Positions 48,394 to 57,940 of a stretch of DNA of 64,000 nt are shown piece after piece. Under the pieces are notes generated by a model. The model had not been told where the DNA came from and ran no database searches. It saw nothing but the letters and a program-made list of their open reading frames with translations. The stretch spans positions 1 through 64,000 of the forward strand of contig NZ_JACHBX010000003.1 in NCBI RefSeq assembly GCF_014200505.1, in the 5' to 3' direction. Source of the stretch: Massilia aurea. Its GTDB lineage: Bacteria; Pseudomonadota; Gammaproteobacteria; Burkholderiales; Burkholderiaceae_D. Both the position numbers and the translations under genes were made by a program. Within the stretch, counting starts at the first letter, position 1. Each line of letters starts with the position of its first letter.

Positions 48394-49175
48394 CCAAGAA
48401 GAACGTCTCGAGATCGCGTTTCCCCGTGCTGAAGACCGTCATCGGCGTCGTGGCCGCTGCTGCGCTGGCCTGGGTGATCGTCGATCGCCTCGAGACGCCG
48501 TCCATCCTGCCGGCAGCCACCGAGACGATCGCGAGCGTGCGCCCGCTGCGTAAGGCCCCCGACAAGCCGCTGTGGCGTGACCTGAGCAGTGCGCAACAGG
48601 TGGCACTTGCGCCGCTTGCGCCCGAATGGGATCGCATGGAAGGCGCGCGCAAGCGCCGCTGGATCGAGGTCTCGGCCCGCTTCGCCTCGATGGCCCCGGC
48701 CGAGCAGCAACGCGTGCAGGAACGCATGCGCCAGTGGATGAAGCTCACGCCCCAGCAGCGTGAACTCGCGCGCGAAAACTTCAGCAAGACCAACAAGCTG
48801 GCGCAGGGCGACAAGGCCGCCAACTGGGAAAACTACAAGCAGCTGTCGGCCGAGGAAAAGCGCAAGCTGGCCAGCAAGCCGGCCACGCTGCAAAAGAGCG
48901 CCCCGATCGCGCTGCCCGATGCGCCGCTGCTGGTCGTACCGATGCCGTGCGCGGCGAACACGACGCGCCGGGGGGCCGAGTGCGTGCTGATCGGCACGCC
49001 CGACACGCCGCCGCCATCGGCGATTGCCGTCGTACCGGCGCCCGCTGCGTCCACGCCCACGCCGACCACCACGCCGCCGCTCGCGCCGGCCCCGGCAGCG
49101 CCCGCGAATGGCGGCGCTGTCGCCACGTCGGGCGCCCAGCCCGGTACCGCCCAAGCCGCCAATGCCAGCAACTGA
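48390..49175 (+). CDS. DUF3106 domain protein
   Basis: 261 residues with an N-terminal anchor helix (about 10-28). The DUF3106 core is repeated short helices ending in Q/R pairs: LAPEWDRMEGARKRRWIEVS, AEQQRVQERMRQWMKLTPQQ and LSAEEKRKL. The C-terminal 80 residues are Pro/Ala/Thr rich and of low complexity. It is probably periplasmic, a possible stress sensor partner of the DUF3619 protein. ATGA overlap upstream; 14-bp overlap downstream. Confidence 0.82.
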   Translation: MTKKNVSRSRFPVLKTVIGVVAAAALAWVIVDRLETPSILPAATETIASVRPLRKAPDKPLWRDLSSAQQVALAPLAPEWDRMEGARKRRWIEVSARFASMAPAEQQRVQERMRQWMKLTPQQRELARENFSKTNKLAQGDKAANWENYKQLSAEEKRKLASKPATLQKSAPIALPDAPLLVVPMPCAANTTRRGAECVLIGTPDTPPPSAIAVVPAPAASTPTPTTTPPLAPAPAAPANGGAVATSGAQPGTAQAANASN

Positions 49176-49743
49176 GCCACCGGTCGTGCTGCCCGAGGCT
49201 GCGCTGGCGCTGCCGGGCACGCCCACGATCAAGCGGCGCCTGGCGGTGATGGTGTATGAATTTTTCCTGCTGTTCGCAGTCGAGATGCTGGCCGTCCTGC
49301 TGTATCTGCTCGTTACCGGCAACCGCCAGGATCCCCTCTTCCAGCATGGCCTGAAGGTGTACCTGTTCGTGATCACGGGCCTGTATTTCACCTGGTGCTG
49401 GCGCGACAGCGGGCACACGCTGGCGATGAAGACCTGGCGCATCAAGCTCGTCACGCCGGGCCATGCCCGCCTGCCCTGGCGCGTCGCCATCGTGCGCTAC
49501 CTGGCAGCCTGGGGCTGGTTCGCGCCCGCGCTGATCGTCTGCGCGGCCTTCGGGCTGCATGCGAAGGCCGACATCGCGATCGCGCTCGCACTCGGCGTTG
49601 CTGCCTGGGCGGCAACGGCCTGGCTCGACCCCGACCGCCAGTTCCTGCATGATCGCCTGGCCGGCACGCGCCAGATCGGCCTGCCCAAGCCCGTGTCCGG
49701 TGAGGGTAATAGCAAAGGAAACGGCAAGGGCAAGCTGCCCTGA
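49162..49743 (+). CDS. RDD family membrane protein
   Basis: 193 residues with about four membrane helices. The RDD signature residues are in IKRRLAVMVYEFFLL (Arg), WCWRDSGHTLAMKTWRIKLV and DPDRQFLHDRLAGT (Asp, Asp). RDD proteins are ion transporters or of unknown role. Last gene of the sigma factor operon; the start overlaps the DUF3106 stop. Confidence 0.87.
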   Translation: MPATEPPVVLPEAALALPGTPTIKRRLAVMVYEFFLLFAVEMLAVLLYLLVTGNRQDPLFQHGLKVYLFVITGLYFTWCWRDSGHTLAMKTWRIKLVTPGHARLPWRVAIVRYLAAWGWFAPALIVCAAFGLHAKADIAIALALGVAAWAATAWLDPDRQFLHDRLAGTRQIGLPKPVSGEGNSKGNGKGKLP

Positions 49744-49899
49744 CACGCACGAGCCAGCGTGACCCGATCATCGTCGCATCAAGACGGCCAGGCTGTGACA
49801 TCATGCGGGTCCAACAACAAATATCAGTTCACGTGCGCTTTGTCTTCCACTGCGCACGGTACGTTCTCCGAATCAGCATTAGAAGCAGAATCAGCCAGC

Positions 49900-51972
49900 A
49901 TGCCCGACACCCGTTTCCAGGCCCTGTTCGAACAGGCGCCAATCAGCATCCAGATCCTCGCGCCATCGGGGCGCACCACGCGTGTCAACAAGGCATGGGA
50001 AAACCTGTGGCAGATCCACGAAGGCACGCCGCTGATGGCGTACATCCTGGGCGACTACAACGTGCTGCACGACCCGCAACTGGCCGAGAACGGCATCGCC
50101 GCGCTGCTGGCGCGGGCGCTGCAGGGGGAGCCGGTTGAATTGCCGGCGGCGCTGTACGACGTCAGCACGCTCGATGGTCACGGTCCGAAGCGCTGGGTCA
50201 CCGCGAAGGCGCGGCCGATCAAGGACAAGGCCGGCAATACGCTCGAAGTCATGCTCATGCACGAGGACATCACCGAGCGCATGGCGGCCGACAGCGCGCT
50301 GCGCCTGCGCGAGCAGCGCTTCCGCTCGCTCGTGATGGCCACGTCGCAGATCGTCTGGTCGAACACCCCGGATGGCCGGGTGCTGGAAGACTCGCCGTCC
50401 TGGCGCGCCTATACCGGCCAGACCTACGACGAGTGGAAGGATTTCGGCTGGGTCGATGCCTTGCACCCCGATGACCGCGCACCGGCCCAGTCTCTGTGGC
50501 TGGCCTGCGTTGCCGCGCGCTCGGTGTTCGAGACGAAGTACCGGCTGCGCAGCACGGACGGCAGCTACCGCTGGACCGCGGTCAAGGGCATCCCGATCCT
50601 GGCCGACGACGGCTCGATCCGCGAGTGGATCGGCGCCAACACCGACATCCACGACATGATCGCGGCCGAGCTCGAACTGGCCCAGCGGCTCGACCGCGAA
50701 AAACGCAACAGCGCTCTGCTGGCCAAGGTCGCGCAGGCAGCCCGCACCCTGCACACGGTACTGGCGGCCGAAGACATCGCGCAGGCGCTGGTGACGGCCG
50801 TGCGCGACATCCTGCAGACCCACCAGGCGGTCGTCTCGCTCACTGAAGCAGGCGGCTGGACACAGGCCATCAACGCCGTCTCGCTGTCGGACAAGTACGC
50901 CGCCTACCGTGGCTACGATGCCAAGACGGACGGCTCCGGGATCTACGCGCAGGTATGCCGCGACAACCGCGTCATGCGCCTGACCCAGACGCAGCTCGAG
51001 GCGCATCCGGCCTGGCGCGGCTTTGGCGAGCATGCCGGCGCGCATCCGGTGCTGCGCGGCTGGCTCGCCGTGCCGCTGATCGACCGCATGGGCAAGAACA
51101 TCGGTCTGATCCAGGCGTCGGACCGGTTCGAGGGTGATTTCACGGACGAGGACGAAGCCATTCTCGTGCAACTGGCGTCGATCGCCGCCACCGGTTTCGA
51201 GAACGCGCGGCTGTACGGTTCGCTGCAGGATCAGGACCGCCGCAAGGACGAGTTCCTGGCCATGCTGGCGCACGAACTGCGCAACCCGCTGGCGCCGATC
51301 GCCGCCGCGGCAGAGATGCTCAAGTTCGGCACCGCCAACGAAGAACGGGTACGGCGCTCGAGCGAAGTGATCAGCCGCCAGGTACGCCACATGACGTCGC
51401 TGGTTGATGATTTGCTCGACGTGTCACGCGTCACCCGCGGCCTGATCAAGCTGGACCGGGCGCTGCTCGACCCGATGCAGCTCGTGGCCAATGCCGTCGA
51501 GCAGTCGCAGCCATTGATCACGGCGCGCGGCCATACCTTGACCGTGACAGGCGACGCCGCCGGCGCCCACATCGCCGGCGACGCGCATCGCCTGGTCCAG
51601 GTGCTGGCCAACCTGCTCAACAACGCAGCGAAGTACACATCCCATGGCGGACGCATTGCGTTGACGGTGGCGCGCGAATTGGAGACGGTGGCGATTACCG
51701 TGCACGACAACGGGGTTGGCATCGATGCGTCGCTGTTGCCTCGCATGTTCGACCTGTTCACCCAGGCCGAACGCTCGCCGGACCGGGCCCAGGGCGGCCT
51801 GGGCATCGGGCTGGCGCTGGTCAGGAGCATCATCGACCTGCATGGCGGCGACGTCATCGCTGCCAGCGATGGTATCGGCCGCGGCAGCACGTTCACAGTC
51901 CGTCTTGCCATTGCCGACACGGTCACCGGCGCCGTCGATGCGACGGATGCGCTGCGCTTGCAACAACGTTAA
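49900..51972 (+). CDS. PAS-PAS-GAF sensor histidine kinase
   Basis: About 690 residues, cytosolic. PAS 1 begins near FQALFEQAPISIQILAPSG, PAS 2 with PAC covers about 140-265, and a GAF domain about 280-440. The HisKA helix carries the His of LAHELRNP (near 460), and the ATPase boxes are NLLNNAAKY, HDNGVGID and GGLGIGLA. No receiver is attached. The kinase core closely resembles the hybrid kinase at 13449-15344. The ATG at 49900 (MPDTRFQAL) fits the domain start; an in-frame ATG 49759 is also open. Confidence 0.85.
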   Translation: MPDTRFQALFEQAPISIQILAPSGRTTRVNKAWENLWQIHEGTPLMAYILGDYNVLHDPQLAENGIAALLARALQGEPVELPAALYDVSTLDGHGPKRWVTAKARPIKDKAGNTLEVMLMHEDITERMAADSALRLREQRFRSLVMATSQIVWSNTPDGRVLEDSPSWRAYTGQTYDEWKDFGWVDALHPDDRAPAQSLWLACVAARSVFETKYRLRSTDGSYRWTAVKGIPILADDGSIREWIGANTDIHDMIAAELELAQRLDREKRNSALLAKVAQAARTLHTVLAAEDIAQALVTAVRDILQTHQAVVSLTEAGGWTQAINAVSLSDKYAAYRGYDAKTDGSGIYAQVCRDNRVMRLTQTQLEAHPAWRGFGEHAGAHPVLRGWLAVPLIDRMGKNIGLIQASDRFEGDFTDEDEAILVQLASIAATGFENARLYGSLQDQDRRKDEFLAMLAHELRNPLAPIAAAAEMLKFGTANEERVRRSSEVISRQVRHMTSLVDDLLDVSRVTRGLIKLDRALLDPMQLVANAVEQSQPLITARGHTLTVTGDAAGAHIAGDAHRLVQVLANLLNNAAKYTSHGGRIALTVARELETVAITVHDNGVGIDASLLPRMFDLFTQAERSPDRAQGGLGIGLALVRSIIDLHGGDVIAASDGIGRGSTFTVRLAIADTVTGAVDATDALRLQQR

Positions 51973-52064
51973 CTTGTCACGCGGAATTCGAAATACGTCG
52001 TCGCGGAAATACCCCAATAATTGAACGGTCTACGAACTCGTCAATCATTGAATAAGGGTACGCC

Positions 52065-53084
52065 ATGCACCAATCATATCTTCGCGTCGTCATCATGGGC
52101 GGCTCCAGCGGCATCGGCGCCGCCACGGCCATCGCCTTCGCCCGCCAGGGCGCCCACCTCGTGCTCGGCGCCCGTGGCAAGGAAGGCCTGGACGACGTCG
52201 CCCGGCGCTGCCGCCAGGCCGGCGGCCATGCCGACGTGCTGGTCGTCGACGCTACCGATGCCGACGCCGTTGCCGCATTCGCGCAGGATGCGCGCGAGCT
52301 TCTCGGCCAGATCGACCTCTGGTTCAGCAATGTGGGCAGCGGCGTTGTCGGCAAGTTCGCCGATGTGCCGATCGCGCACCACCGCCAGGTCATCGAGACC
52401 AACCTGATCACGCACATGAACGACGCGCACGCGGTGATCCCGATTTTCCTGGAGCAGGATTACGGCATCTGGGTCAACATGATTTCGTCGGGCGGCTTCG
52501 TCGCCACGCCGTATGCGGCAGCCTACGGCGCCAGCAAATTCGGGCTGCGCGGCTTCAGCGAGGCACTGCGCGCCGAACTGGGCAAGAAGCGCGACATTCA
52601 CGTGTGCGACATCTACCCGTCCTTCGTCGACACGCCGGGCTTCAAGCACGCTGCCAACTATACGGGCGCCAAGCTGTCGTATCCGCCGGGCGTGCTGGCT
52701 CCCGAGAAAGTGGCCGACGCCGTCGTCGCCCTGGTGCGCAAGCCGCGCTCAGTCACCCTGCTGGGCGCGCCCGACGTAACCAAGAAGCTGACGCAACTGG
52801 CGCCGGACCTGCTGGCATCGGGCATGAACCGCTTCATGGAAACCTGGGCCAAACGTGCTGACCCCACCGAAGACACCGTGGGCGCCCTGTACGAGCCGCA
52901 GCAAGGCGCCAGCGGCGTGCACAGCGGCATGGTGAAGCGCCCTGCCCCTTCCCGTGCCCCTGCTAGAGCACGGCGCGACGTGCAGCCTCGCGTGCCATCG
53001 AATGACAACACGCTCGCCGTGGGCGCCGTGCTGATCGCGGCTGCCGTCGGCCTCTCCTTGCTGGGCAAACGCTCTGACAATTAA
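52065..53084 (+). CDS. SDR family oxidoreductase with C-terminal membrane anchor
   Basis: 339 residues. Cofactor motif MGGSSGIGAATA near 11-22 (GxxxGIG), SNVGSG in strand 4, ISSGG and catalytic YGASK. A basic linker (APARARRDVQ) leads to a C-terminal hydrophobic segment (TLAVGAVLIAAAVGLSLLG), suggesting tail-anchoring. AAGGGT lies 6 nt before the ATG. Its stop overlaps the convergent gene's stop. Confidence 0.85.
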   Translation: MHQSYLRVVIMGGSSGIGAATAIAFARQGAHLVLGARGKEGLDDVARRCRQAGGHADVLVVDATDADAVAAFAQDARELLGQIDLWFSNVGSGVVGKFADVPIAHHRQVIETNLITHMNDAHAVIPIFLEQDYGIWVNMISSGGFVATPYAAAYGASKFGLRGFSEALRAELGKKRDIHVCDIYPSFVDTPGFKHAANYTGAKLSYPPGVLAPEKVADAVVALVRKPRSVTLLGAPDVTKKLTQLAPDLLASGMNRFMETWAKRADPTEDTVGALYEPQQGASGVHSGMVKRPAPSRAPARARRDVQPRVPSNDNTLAVGAVLIAAAVGLSLLGKRSDN

Positions 53085-54721
53085 TACGTCAGATTGACCT
53101 GCATGACGGCAGTCGTTCCGCTGACCTCGTTACCGACGATCAGCAACGGCTTGCCGTTGGGCGACTTGCTCGCCGGGATGAACGTCAGGCCTTCCGGTCC
53201 CAGGTCGCCCTTGTCGCCATCACGCGTGTTCAGGTAGGTCACGAACGACGCTGACGCTGGTTTCGTGATGTCGTAGACCATCACGCCGCCGATGCGCTCC
53301 AGGCCGACAAACGCATACTGCTTGTCGCCGAACTTGCCGACTACGACGCCTTCCGGCTCCGGGCCTTTCGAGGCGCTGCGGTCTTCCAGATTGTTGTTGT
53401 CGTTGCTGGCGTTGAAGCGCGCATTCGGCAGCGTGCTGGTGCGGCGCTCGAATTCGTCGCCCGAGTCGTAGACGCGCTTGATGTCCGTGTCCCAGATCGA
53501 GAATGAACGGCCGCCAAACGTGTACAGCTCGGTGCATTGGCCGGCGGCGTTCTTGCCGGTCATGCCGCCACCATTGGGCGTCGTCGTCACGCGCAGCCGG
53601 CCCAGGTTCGAATCGAAGGTCGCGCTACCGGCGTTCGGGAACACGCTCGGGTCCAGCCCTGCCGTGCAATGGGCGCGGATGCGCGTCTCTTCATTGAAGC
53701 CCGGCCAGTCGGCGCGGGCATCGCCCTCATTCGCGGTCAGCAGGTAATGCTTGCCATCGACCGTGTAGCCGGCAATCGCGTCCGGCAGGTACATGCCCTT
53801 GACCGGCTGCGGGCCGATCTTCGTGGCCGGCGTGCCGCTGTTGGTATTCGTGCCGCCATCTTCGTCCGACGCGTCCAGACCGAACCCGGCAACATTGTGG
53901 TCCTTGAAGCCGAGCGGCTTGATCGCTGTGACCTTCGCACTTGCGACGTCGACGATGGCAATCGCATTGTTCTCCTGCAGCGTGACCCAGGCCGTCTTGC
54001 CGTCTTCGCTGACCGTGATGTATTCCGGCTCGAAGTCCTGCGCCGCCGTGGCATTGGGGCCAAAGATGCGGATGCCCTGCGCGCGCAGCGCCGTTTCCTG
54101 GCCGTTGAAGCTGCGGAAGTCAGCGGTGGCAACGCTCGGTGCGCCGCCTCGATTCACGGTGATGATGCTGACCGCGCCTTCCGGGTCGCTGGTCCCGGCC
54201 ATGCCGTAGCCGCTTGGCTCGCCTTCGTTCGCGACAAGTACCTTGCTGCCGTCCGGCGTGAACACCAGCATGTCGGGCAGCGCGCCGACTTTGACGCTGT
54301 TGATCAGCTTGAGGTCGGCCGCGTTGTAGAACGCCACGGTGCCCGGATCGGTCTTGACTGCCGCTTCGATGGCGAGAGCGACGAGGCCGTCGTACACGGC
54401 GACGCTGTTGACGGCCTTGCCGAGGCCCGCGACGCTGATCGTGCCCAGGAGCTTGGGTGCATCCGGCGCGCTCAGGTCCAGTACGTCAACGGTGCCATTC
54501 GCGCCGTTGACGACGAACAGGCGCTTGCTGGCCGTATCGTAGGCAGTGATCTCGGCCGCGCCCACGGCGCCGCCGTTGTAGCTGCCGATTTTTTCCAGCG
54601 TCAGCGTGGTGGGCGTCGGTTCGTCGTCATGATCGCCGCCGCAGGCTGCGAGCGTGCAGGCCAGCGCAATCGTGGCAATCATCGGAAGGTAACGGGTGGT
54701 AGCACGGGAGCGATGCAGCAT
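53081..54721 (-). CDS. choice-of-anchor I family lipoprotein (alkaline-phosphatase-like beta-propeller)
   Basis: 546 residues. A lipobox (LACTLAACGG) replaces the sortase or PEP-CTERM anchors that vary in this family. Beta-propeller repeats can be seen: RLFVVNGANGTVDVLDLS, DMLVFTPDGSKVLVANEGEP and TAWVTLQENNAIAIVDVAS. The C-terminal part holds GLDPSVFPN and KGPEPEGVVVG. Such proteins are annotated as esterase-like or alkaline-phosphatase-related; function not established. A high Gly/Asn/Asp composition fits a surface protein. Confidence 0.8.
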   Translation of the reverse strand: MLHRSRATTRYLPMIATIALACTLAACGGDHDDEPTPTTLTLEKIGSYNGGAVGAAEITAYDTASKRLFVVNGANGTVDVLDLSAPDAPKLLGTISVAGLGKAVNSVAVYDGLVALAIEAAVKTDPGTVAFYNAADLKLINSVKVGALPDMLVFTPDGSKVLVANEGEPSGYGMAGTSDPEGAVSIITVNRGGAPSVATADFRSFNGQETALRAQGIRIFGPNATAAQDFEPEYITVSEDGKTAWVTLQENNAIAIVDVASAKVTAIKPLGFKDHNVAGFGLDASDEDGGTNTNSGTPATKIGPQPVKGMYLPDAIAGYTVDGKHYLLTANEGDARADWPGFNEETRIRAHCTAGLDPSVFPNAGSATFDSNLGRLRVTTTPNGGGMTGKNAAGQCTELYTFGGRSFSIWDTDIKRVYDSGDEFERRTSTLPNARFNASNDNNNLEDRSASKGPEPEGVVVGKFGDKQYAFVGLERIGGVMVYDITKPASASFVTYLNTRDGDKGDLGPEGLTFIPASKSPNGKPLLIVGNEVSGTTAVMQVNLTY

Positions 54722-54814
54722 GATGGTCGGTTTTCCAGGGATGAAAAACCGCCAGCATAGGACGCGTCGATGACAGCAGCATGACATGTCATCAACACGT
54801 TCCCCGTCACCGGA

Positions 54815-55504
54815 TTAGAACTGGTCGGTGTCGCGCAGGAAGCGCCAGCCGCCGGCCGGCATCGGGCCCATCGAGATGCGGCCGATGCGCAGGCGGCGCA
54901 GTGCGGTCACGCGCAGGCCCACGTCGCCGCACAGGCGCTCGATCTGGCCGCGCTGGATGTTCTTGCCGGCGATGCGCAGGCGCTGTTCGCTTTGCCAGCT
55001 GGCCTTGAACATGCGGCCAAGCTTGGCCATGCCATTGTCGGCGATCTGGCCGTCGACCTCGACAACGTATTCGGACTCGTTGCGCGAGGCATCGTCGACC
55101 AGCTTGCGGATCACCCGGAAATCCTGGCTGAACACGATCAGGCCCGAGGCCATGGTTTCCAGCGGCGTGGCAGCCGTGGTCTTGAACAGGTGCCGGCGCA
55201 GGAACGGCTTGCCGCGCCCGTGTTCCAGCACCTGGTTCTCGGCGGTGATGCTCGCGAGCGCCGCCTCGATTTCGATGCCGGCCGGCTTGTGCATCAGGAT
55301 CGTCACCGGATCCGGTTCGACCGGCGTCGCACCGGGCAGCAGCTCGACCTTTTGCTCCGGCGTAACGCGGGTGGCGGGATCTTCGGCCACGGCGCCGTCG
55401 ACGCTGACCCAGCCGCCGGCGATATAACGCTCGGCATCGGCGCGCGAGCACCCTGCCACGTCGGCCACGCGCTTGGCCAGGCGGATTGCTTCTTCAGTTG
55501 TCAT
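54815..55504 (-). CDS. RluB/E/F-like RNA pseudouridine synthase homologue with altered catalytic residue
   Basis: 229 residues. An N-terminal S4 RNA-binding domain (about 8-55) precedes the RsuA/RluB/RluF-type domain (KPAGIEIEAALASI). The active-site loop, usually GRLDxxSxGLL, reads TPLETMASGLIVF, so the catalytic Asp seems replaced by Glu. The C-terminal RRLRIGRISMGPMPAGGWR is typical of the family. The ATG at 55504 overlaps the ltaE stop. It may be an RNA-binding relic or an unusual enzyme. Confidence 0.75.
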   Translation of the reverse strand: MTTEEAIRLAKRVADVAGCSRADAERYIAGGWVSVDGAVAEDPATRVTPEQKVELLPGATPVEPDPVTILMHKPAGIEIEAALASITAENQVLEHGRGKPFLRRHLFKTTAATPLETMASGLIVFSQDFRVIRKLVDDASRNESEYVVEVDGQIADNGMAKLGRMFKASWQSEQRLRIAGKNIQRGQIERLCGDVGLRVTALRRLRIGRISMGPMPAGGWRFLRDTDQF

Positions 55505-56535
55505 GCACGCCAATCAGTAAAAAATGCGGTGAAGACATCGACCGTGCGCTGGACATCGCGCGCGGAGACATCGAGGTGCGTCACGAGACGCATTCTGGGG
55601 CCGACCGTGGCGCGGATCTGAGCCCGTTCGAGCGCCGCGCGCAGCGGCGCACAGGCGCCAGCCGGCACGTCGATCCAGAAGATATTCGTTTGCGGGGTGC
55701 TGACGGTGAGCGCCGGGATCAGGGCCAGGCCGCGCGCCAGTTCCGCCGCATTGTCATGGTCCTGCGCCAGCAGCGCGACATTGTGTTCGAGCGCGTAATG
55801 CGCGGCAGCGGCGATCACGCCGGCCTGACGCATGCCGCCGCCCAGCATCTTGCGCCAGCGCTTGCCCTGCTCGATGAAGGCTTTCGGCCCCAGCAGCACC
55901 GAGCCGACCGGTGCGCCCAGGCCTTTGGACAGGCACACTGAGACGGTGTCGAATCCCTTGACGGCGTCCGCCAGGCTGATGCCCTGCTTGACGGCAGCAT
56001 TGCAGATGCGCGCGCCGTCCAGGTGCGTGGCCAGACCCTTGTCGTGGGCCAGCGTCGTGGCCGCAGCCACGTACTCCTGGCTCAGCACACGGCCGCCGAT
56101 CGTGTTTTCCAGCGCCAGCAGGCGGGTACGCGCGAAGTGCATGTCGTCGGGCTTGATGTAGGCCTCGATGTCGGCCAGCAGGATCGAGCCATCCGGCTGG
56201 TTGGCGATCGGCTGCGGCTGGATACTGCCCAGCACTGCAGCGCCGCCGCCTTCGTACTTGTACGTGTGCGCTTCCTGGCCCACCAGATATTCGTCGCCGC
56301 GGCCGCAATGCGTCATCAGGGCGATCAGATTGGTCTGCGTGCCGCTCGGCGCGAACATGCCGGCCTCGTAACCGAACAGCTCCGCCGCATAATCCTGCAG
56401 GCGGTTGACCGTGGGGTCGTCGCCATACACATCGTCGCCGACGCCCGCAGCCACCATCGTGGCGCGCATTGCGGCGCTTGGCTGCGTTACCGTATCGCTG
56501 CGCAGGTCGATCCAGCCTTGCGTGTTGTCGCTCAT
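55501..56535 (-). CDS. ltaE: low-specificity L-threonine aldolase
   Basis: 344 residues, fold-type I PLP enzyme. [14 protein letters not shown] opens the protein; [10 protein letters not shown] and [10 protein letters not shown] are family motifs, HLDGARI binds PLP and [12 protein letters not shown] contains the Schiff-base lysine. It splits L-threonine or L-allo-threonine into glycine and acetaldehyde. The ATG at 56535 has GGAGTGA upstream. Confidence 0.93.
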   Translation of the reverse strand: MSDNTQGWIDLRSDTVTQPSAAMRATMVAAGVGDDVYGDDPTVNRLQDYAAELFGYEAGMFAPSGTQTNLIALMTHCGRGDEYLVGQEAHTYKYEGGGAAVLGSIQPQPIANQPDGSILLADIEAYIKPDDMHFARTRLLALENTIGGRVLSQEYVAAATTLAHDKGLATHLDGARICNAAVKQGISLADAVKGFDTVSVCLSKGLGAPVGSVLLGPKAFIEQGKRWRKMLGGGMRQAGVIAAAAHYALEHNVALLAQDHDNAAELARGLALIPALTVSTPQTNIFWIDVPAGACAPLRAALERAQIRATVGPRMRLVTHLDVSARDVQRTVDVFTAFFTDWRA

Positions 56536-56543
56536 GCTTGTTG

Positions 56544-57428
56544 TCACTCCGTGGTAGCGGCTTGTGGGGCGTAGAAACGTTCGGTCATCTCTGCCAGGCC
56601 CAGTTCACCCAGCACCTCGTGCAGGCGTTCGGTCGGGCGGCGGCGCGGCAGGTTCTTGTAGGTGGCGATGATCAGTTCATTCTTCATCGAGTGTTCCCAG
56701 CCCACCAGCTCGGTCACGGTGACCTGGTAGCCATGCGCTTCGAGCTGCAGGCAGCGCAGCACATTGGTGATCTGGCTGCCGAATTCGCGCGTGTGGATCG
56801 GGTGGCGCCAGATTTCGGTCAGCGCCCTGCGTTTCACGTCCTTGCCCTTGTTCTTGCGCAGGACGGTAGCGACTTCGGCCTGGCAGCACGGCACCAGCAC
56901 CATGTGCTTCGCATTCTTCTTGAGCGCGAAGTCGATGGCGTCGTCGGTGGCGGTATTGCAGGCATGCAGCGCGGTGACGATGTCGATCGATTCAGGGAGC
57001 GCGCTCGAGGTGCTCGATTCGGCCACCGACAGCGGCAGGAACGACATGCCCTTGAAACCCAGGCGCACAGCCAGCTCGGTCGATTTGGTGACCAGCTCTT
57101 CGCGCGTCTCGATGCCGTAGATGTGCGAGCCTTCGCCTTGAGCTTTGACGAACAGGTCGTACAGGATGAAGCCAAGGTACGATTTGCCGGCGCCATGGTC
57201 GACCAGCGACACGCTGCCCTTCGCCCCCTGCACATCGCGCAGCAGCGGCTCGATGAAGTTGTACAGGTGGTAGACCTGCTTGAGCTTGCGGCGGCTGTCC
57301 TGGTTCAACTTGCCGTCGCGGGTCAGGATGTGCAGCTCCTTGAGCAGCTCGATCGACTGGCCCGGGCGAACCTCGGGTGGCAGCTCCGGAGCGGCCGGGG
57401 CTTTCTTGACGTTCTCGACACGCTTCAT
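56544..57428 (-). CDS. SAM-dependent methyltransferase (Methyltransf_32 type)
   Basis: 294 residues. Motif I is [19 protein letters not shown], motif II around GIETREELV, and the family [12 protein letters not shown] with VLVPCCQAE segments are present. Substrate unknown; relatives with the PCC motif are annotated as RNA or small-molecule methyltransferases. It begins 5 bp after the fdx stop, so it may be read with the isc operon. Confidence 0.8.
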   Translation of the reverse strand: MKRVENVKKAPAAPELPPEVRPGQSIELLKELHILTRDGKLNQDSRRKLKQVYHLYNFIEPLLRDVQGAKGSVSLVDHGAGKSYLGFILYDLFVKAQGEGSHIYGIETREELVTKSTELAVRLGFKGMSFLPLSVAESSTSSALPESIDIVTALHACNTATDDAIDFALKKNAKHMVLVPCCQAEVATVLRKNKGKDVKRRALTEIWRHPIHTREFGSQITNVLRCLQLEAHGYQVTVTELVGWEHSMKNELIIATYKNLPRRRPTERLHEVLGELGLAEMTERFYAPQAATTE

Positions 57429-57433
57429 GAAGA

Positions 57434-57775
57434 TCAGTGGTTCTTTTCGGCAGCGTGGTTGATCGTGTACTTCGGGATCTCGACGACGAGGTCTTCGTCG
57501 GCGACGATCGCCTGGCACGACAGGCGCGAATTGGGCTCCAGGCCCCAGGCCTTGTCGAGCATGTCTTCTTCCTGTTCTTGCTGTTCGTTCAGCGAATTGA
57601 AGCCTTCGCGCACGATCACGTGGCAGGTCGTGCAGGCGCAGACGCGGTCGCAGGCGTGTTCGATGTCGATGTCGTTCTCGAGCAGGACGTCGCAGACCGA
57701 TTTGCCGCTTGGCGCGTCAAGCACGGCGCCTTCTGGGCACAGCACTGGATGGGGGAGGATGACGATTTGTGGCAC
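57434..57775 (-). CDS. fdx: ISC-type [2Fe-2S] ferredoxin
   Basis: 113 residues. Cluster ligands are in HACDRVCACTTCHV (three Cys) and RLSCQAIV (the fourth). Fdx donates electrons for Fe-S assembly on IscU. A GTG at 57775 is the best start: GAGGT is 8 nt upstream and the alternatives run back into a repeat. Last gene of the isc operon. Confidence 0.93.
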   Translation of the reverse strand: MPQIVILPHPVLCPEGAVLDAPSGKSVCDVLLENDIDIEHACDRVCACTTCHVIVREGFNSLNEQQEQEEDMLDKAWGLEPNSRLSCQAIVADEDLVVEIPKYTINHAAEKNH

Positions 57776-57819
57776 TTGGGTTACCTCGGTTGATTGTTGT
57801 AGTGATGCGCTTTCAAGAC

Positions 57820-57925
57820 CGTCGTTCCCGCGAAGGCGGGAACCCAAGCCAGTTTGCAGCGTGCCGACGTTCGATGGTCATGGCAACGCTGGCAAACTTG
57901 GGTTCCCGCCTCCGCGGGAACGACG
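57820..57925. repeat. palindromic intergenic repeat B
   Basis: Arms of about 29 bp (left starts CGTCGTTCCCGCGAAGGCGG, right ends inverted at 57925) are inverted with one mismatch over 29 bases. Each arm also folds (TTCCCGC ... GCGGGAA). About 35 bp of spacer lies between. REP-like, common in this group by my recollection. It sits between hscA and fdx inside the isc operon. Confidence 0.85.
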
Positions 57926-57940
57926 TTTCCGGGTTGCGTC

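Noticed and set aside
57776..57847. Fdx extension starting in repeat B
   Set aside because: The start would lie in the palindromic repeat and has no ribosome site; GTG 57775 has one.
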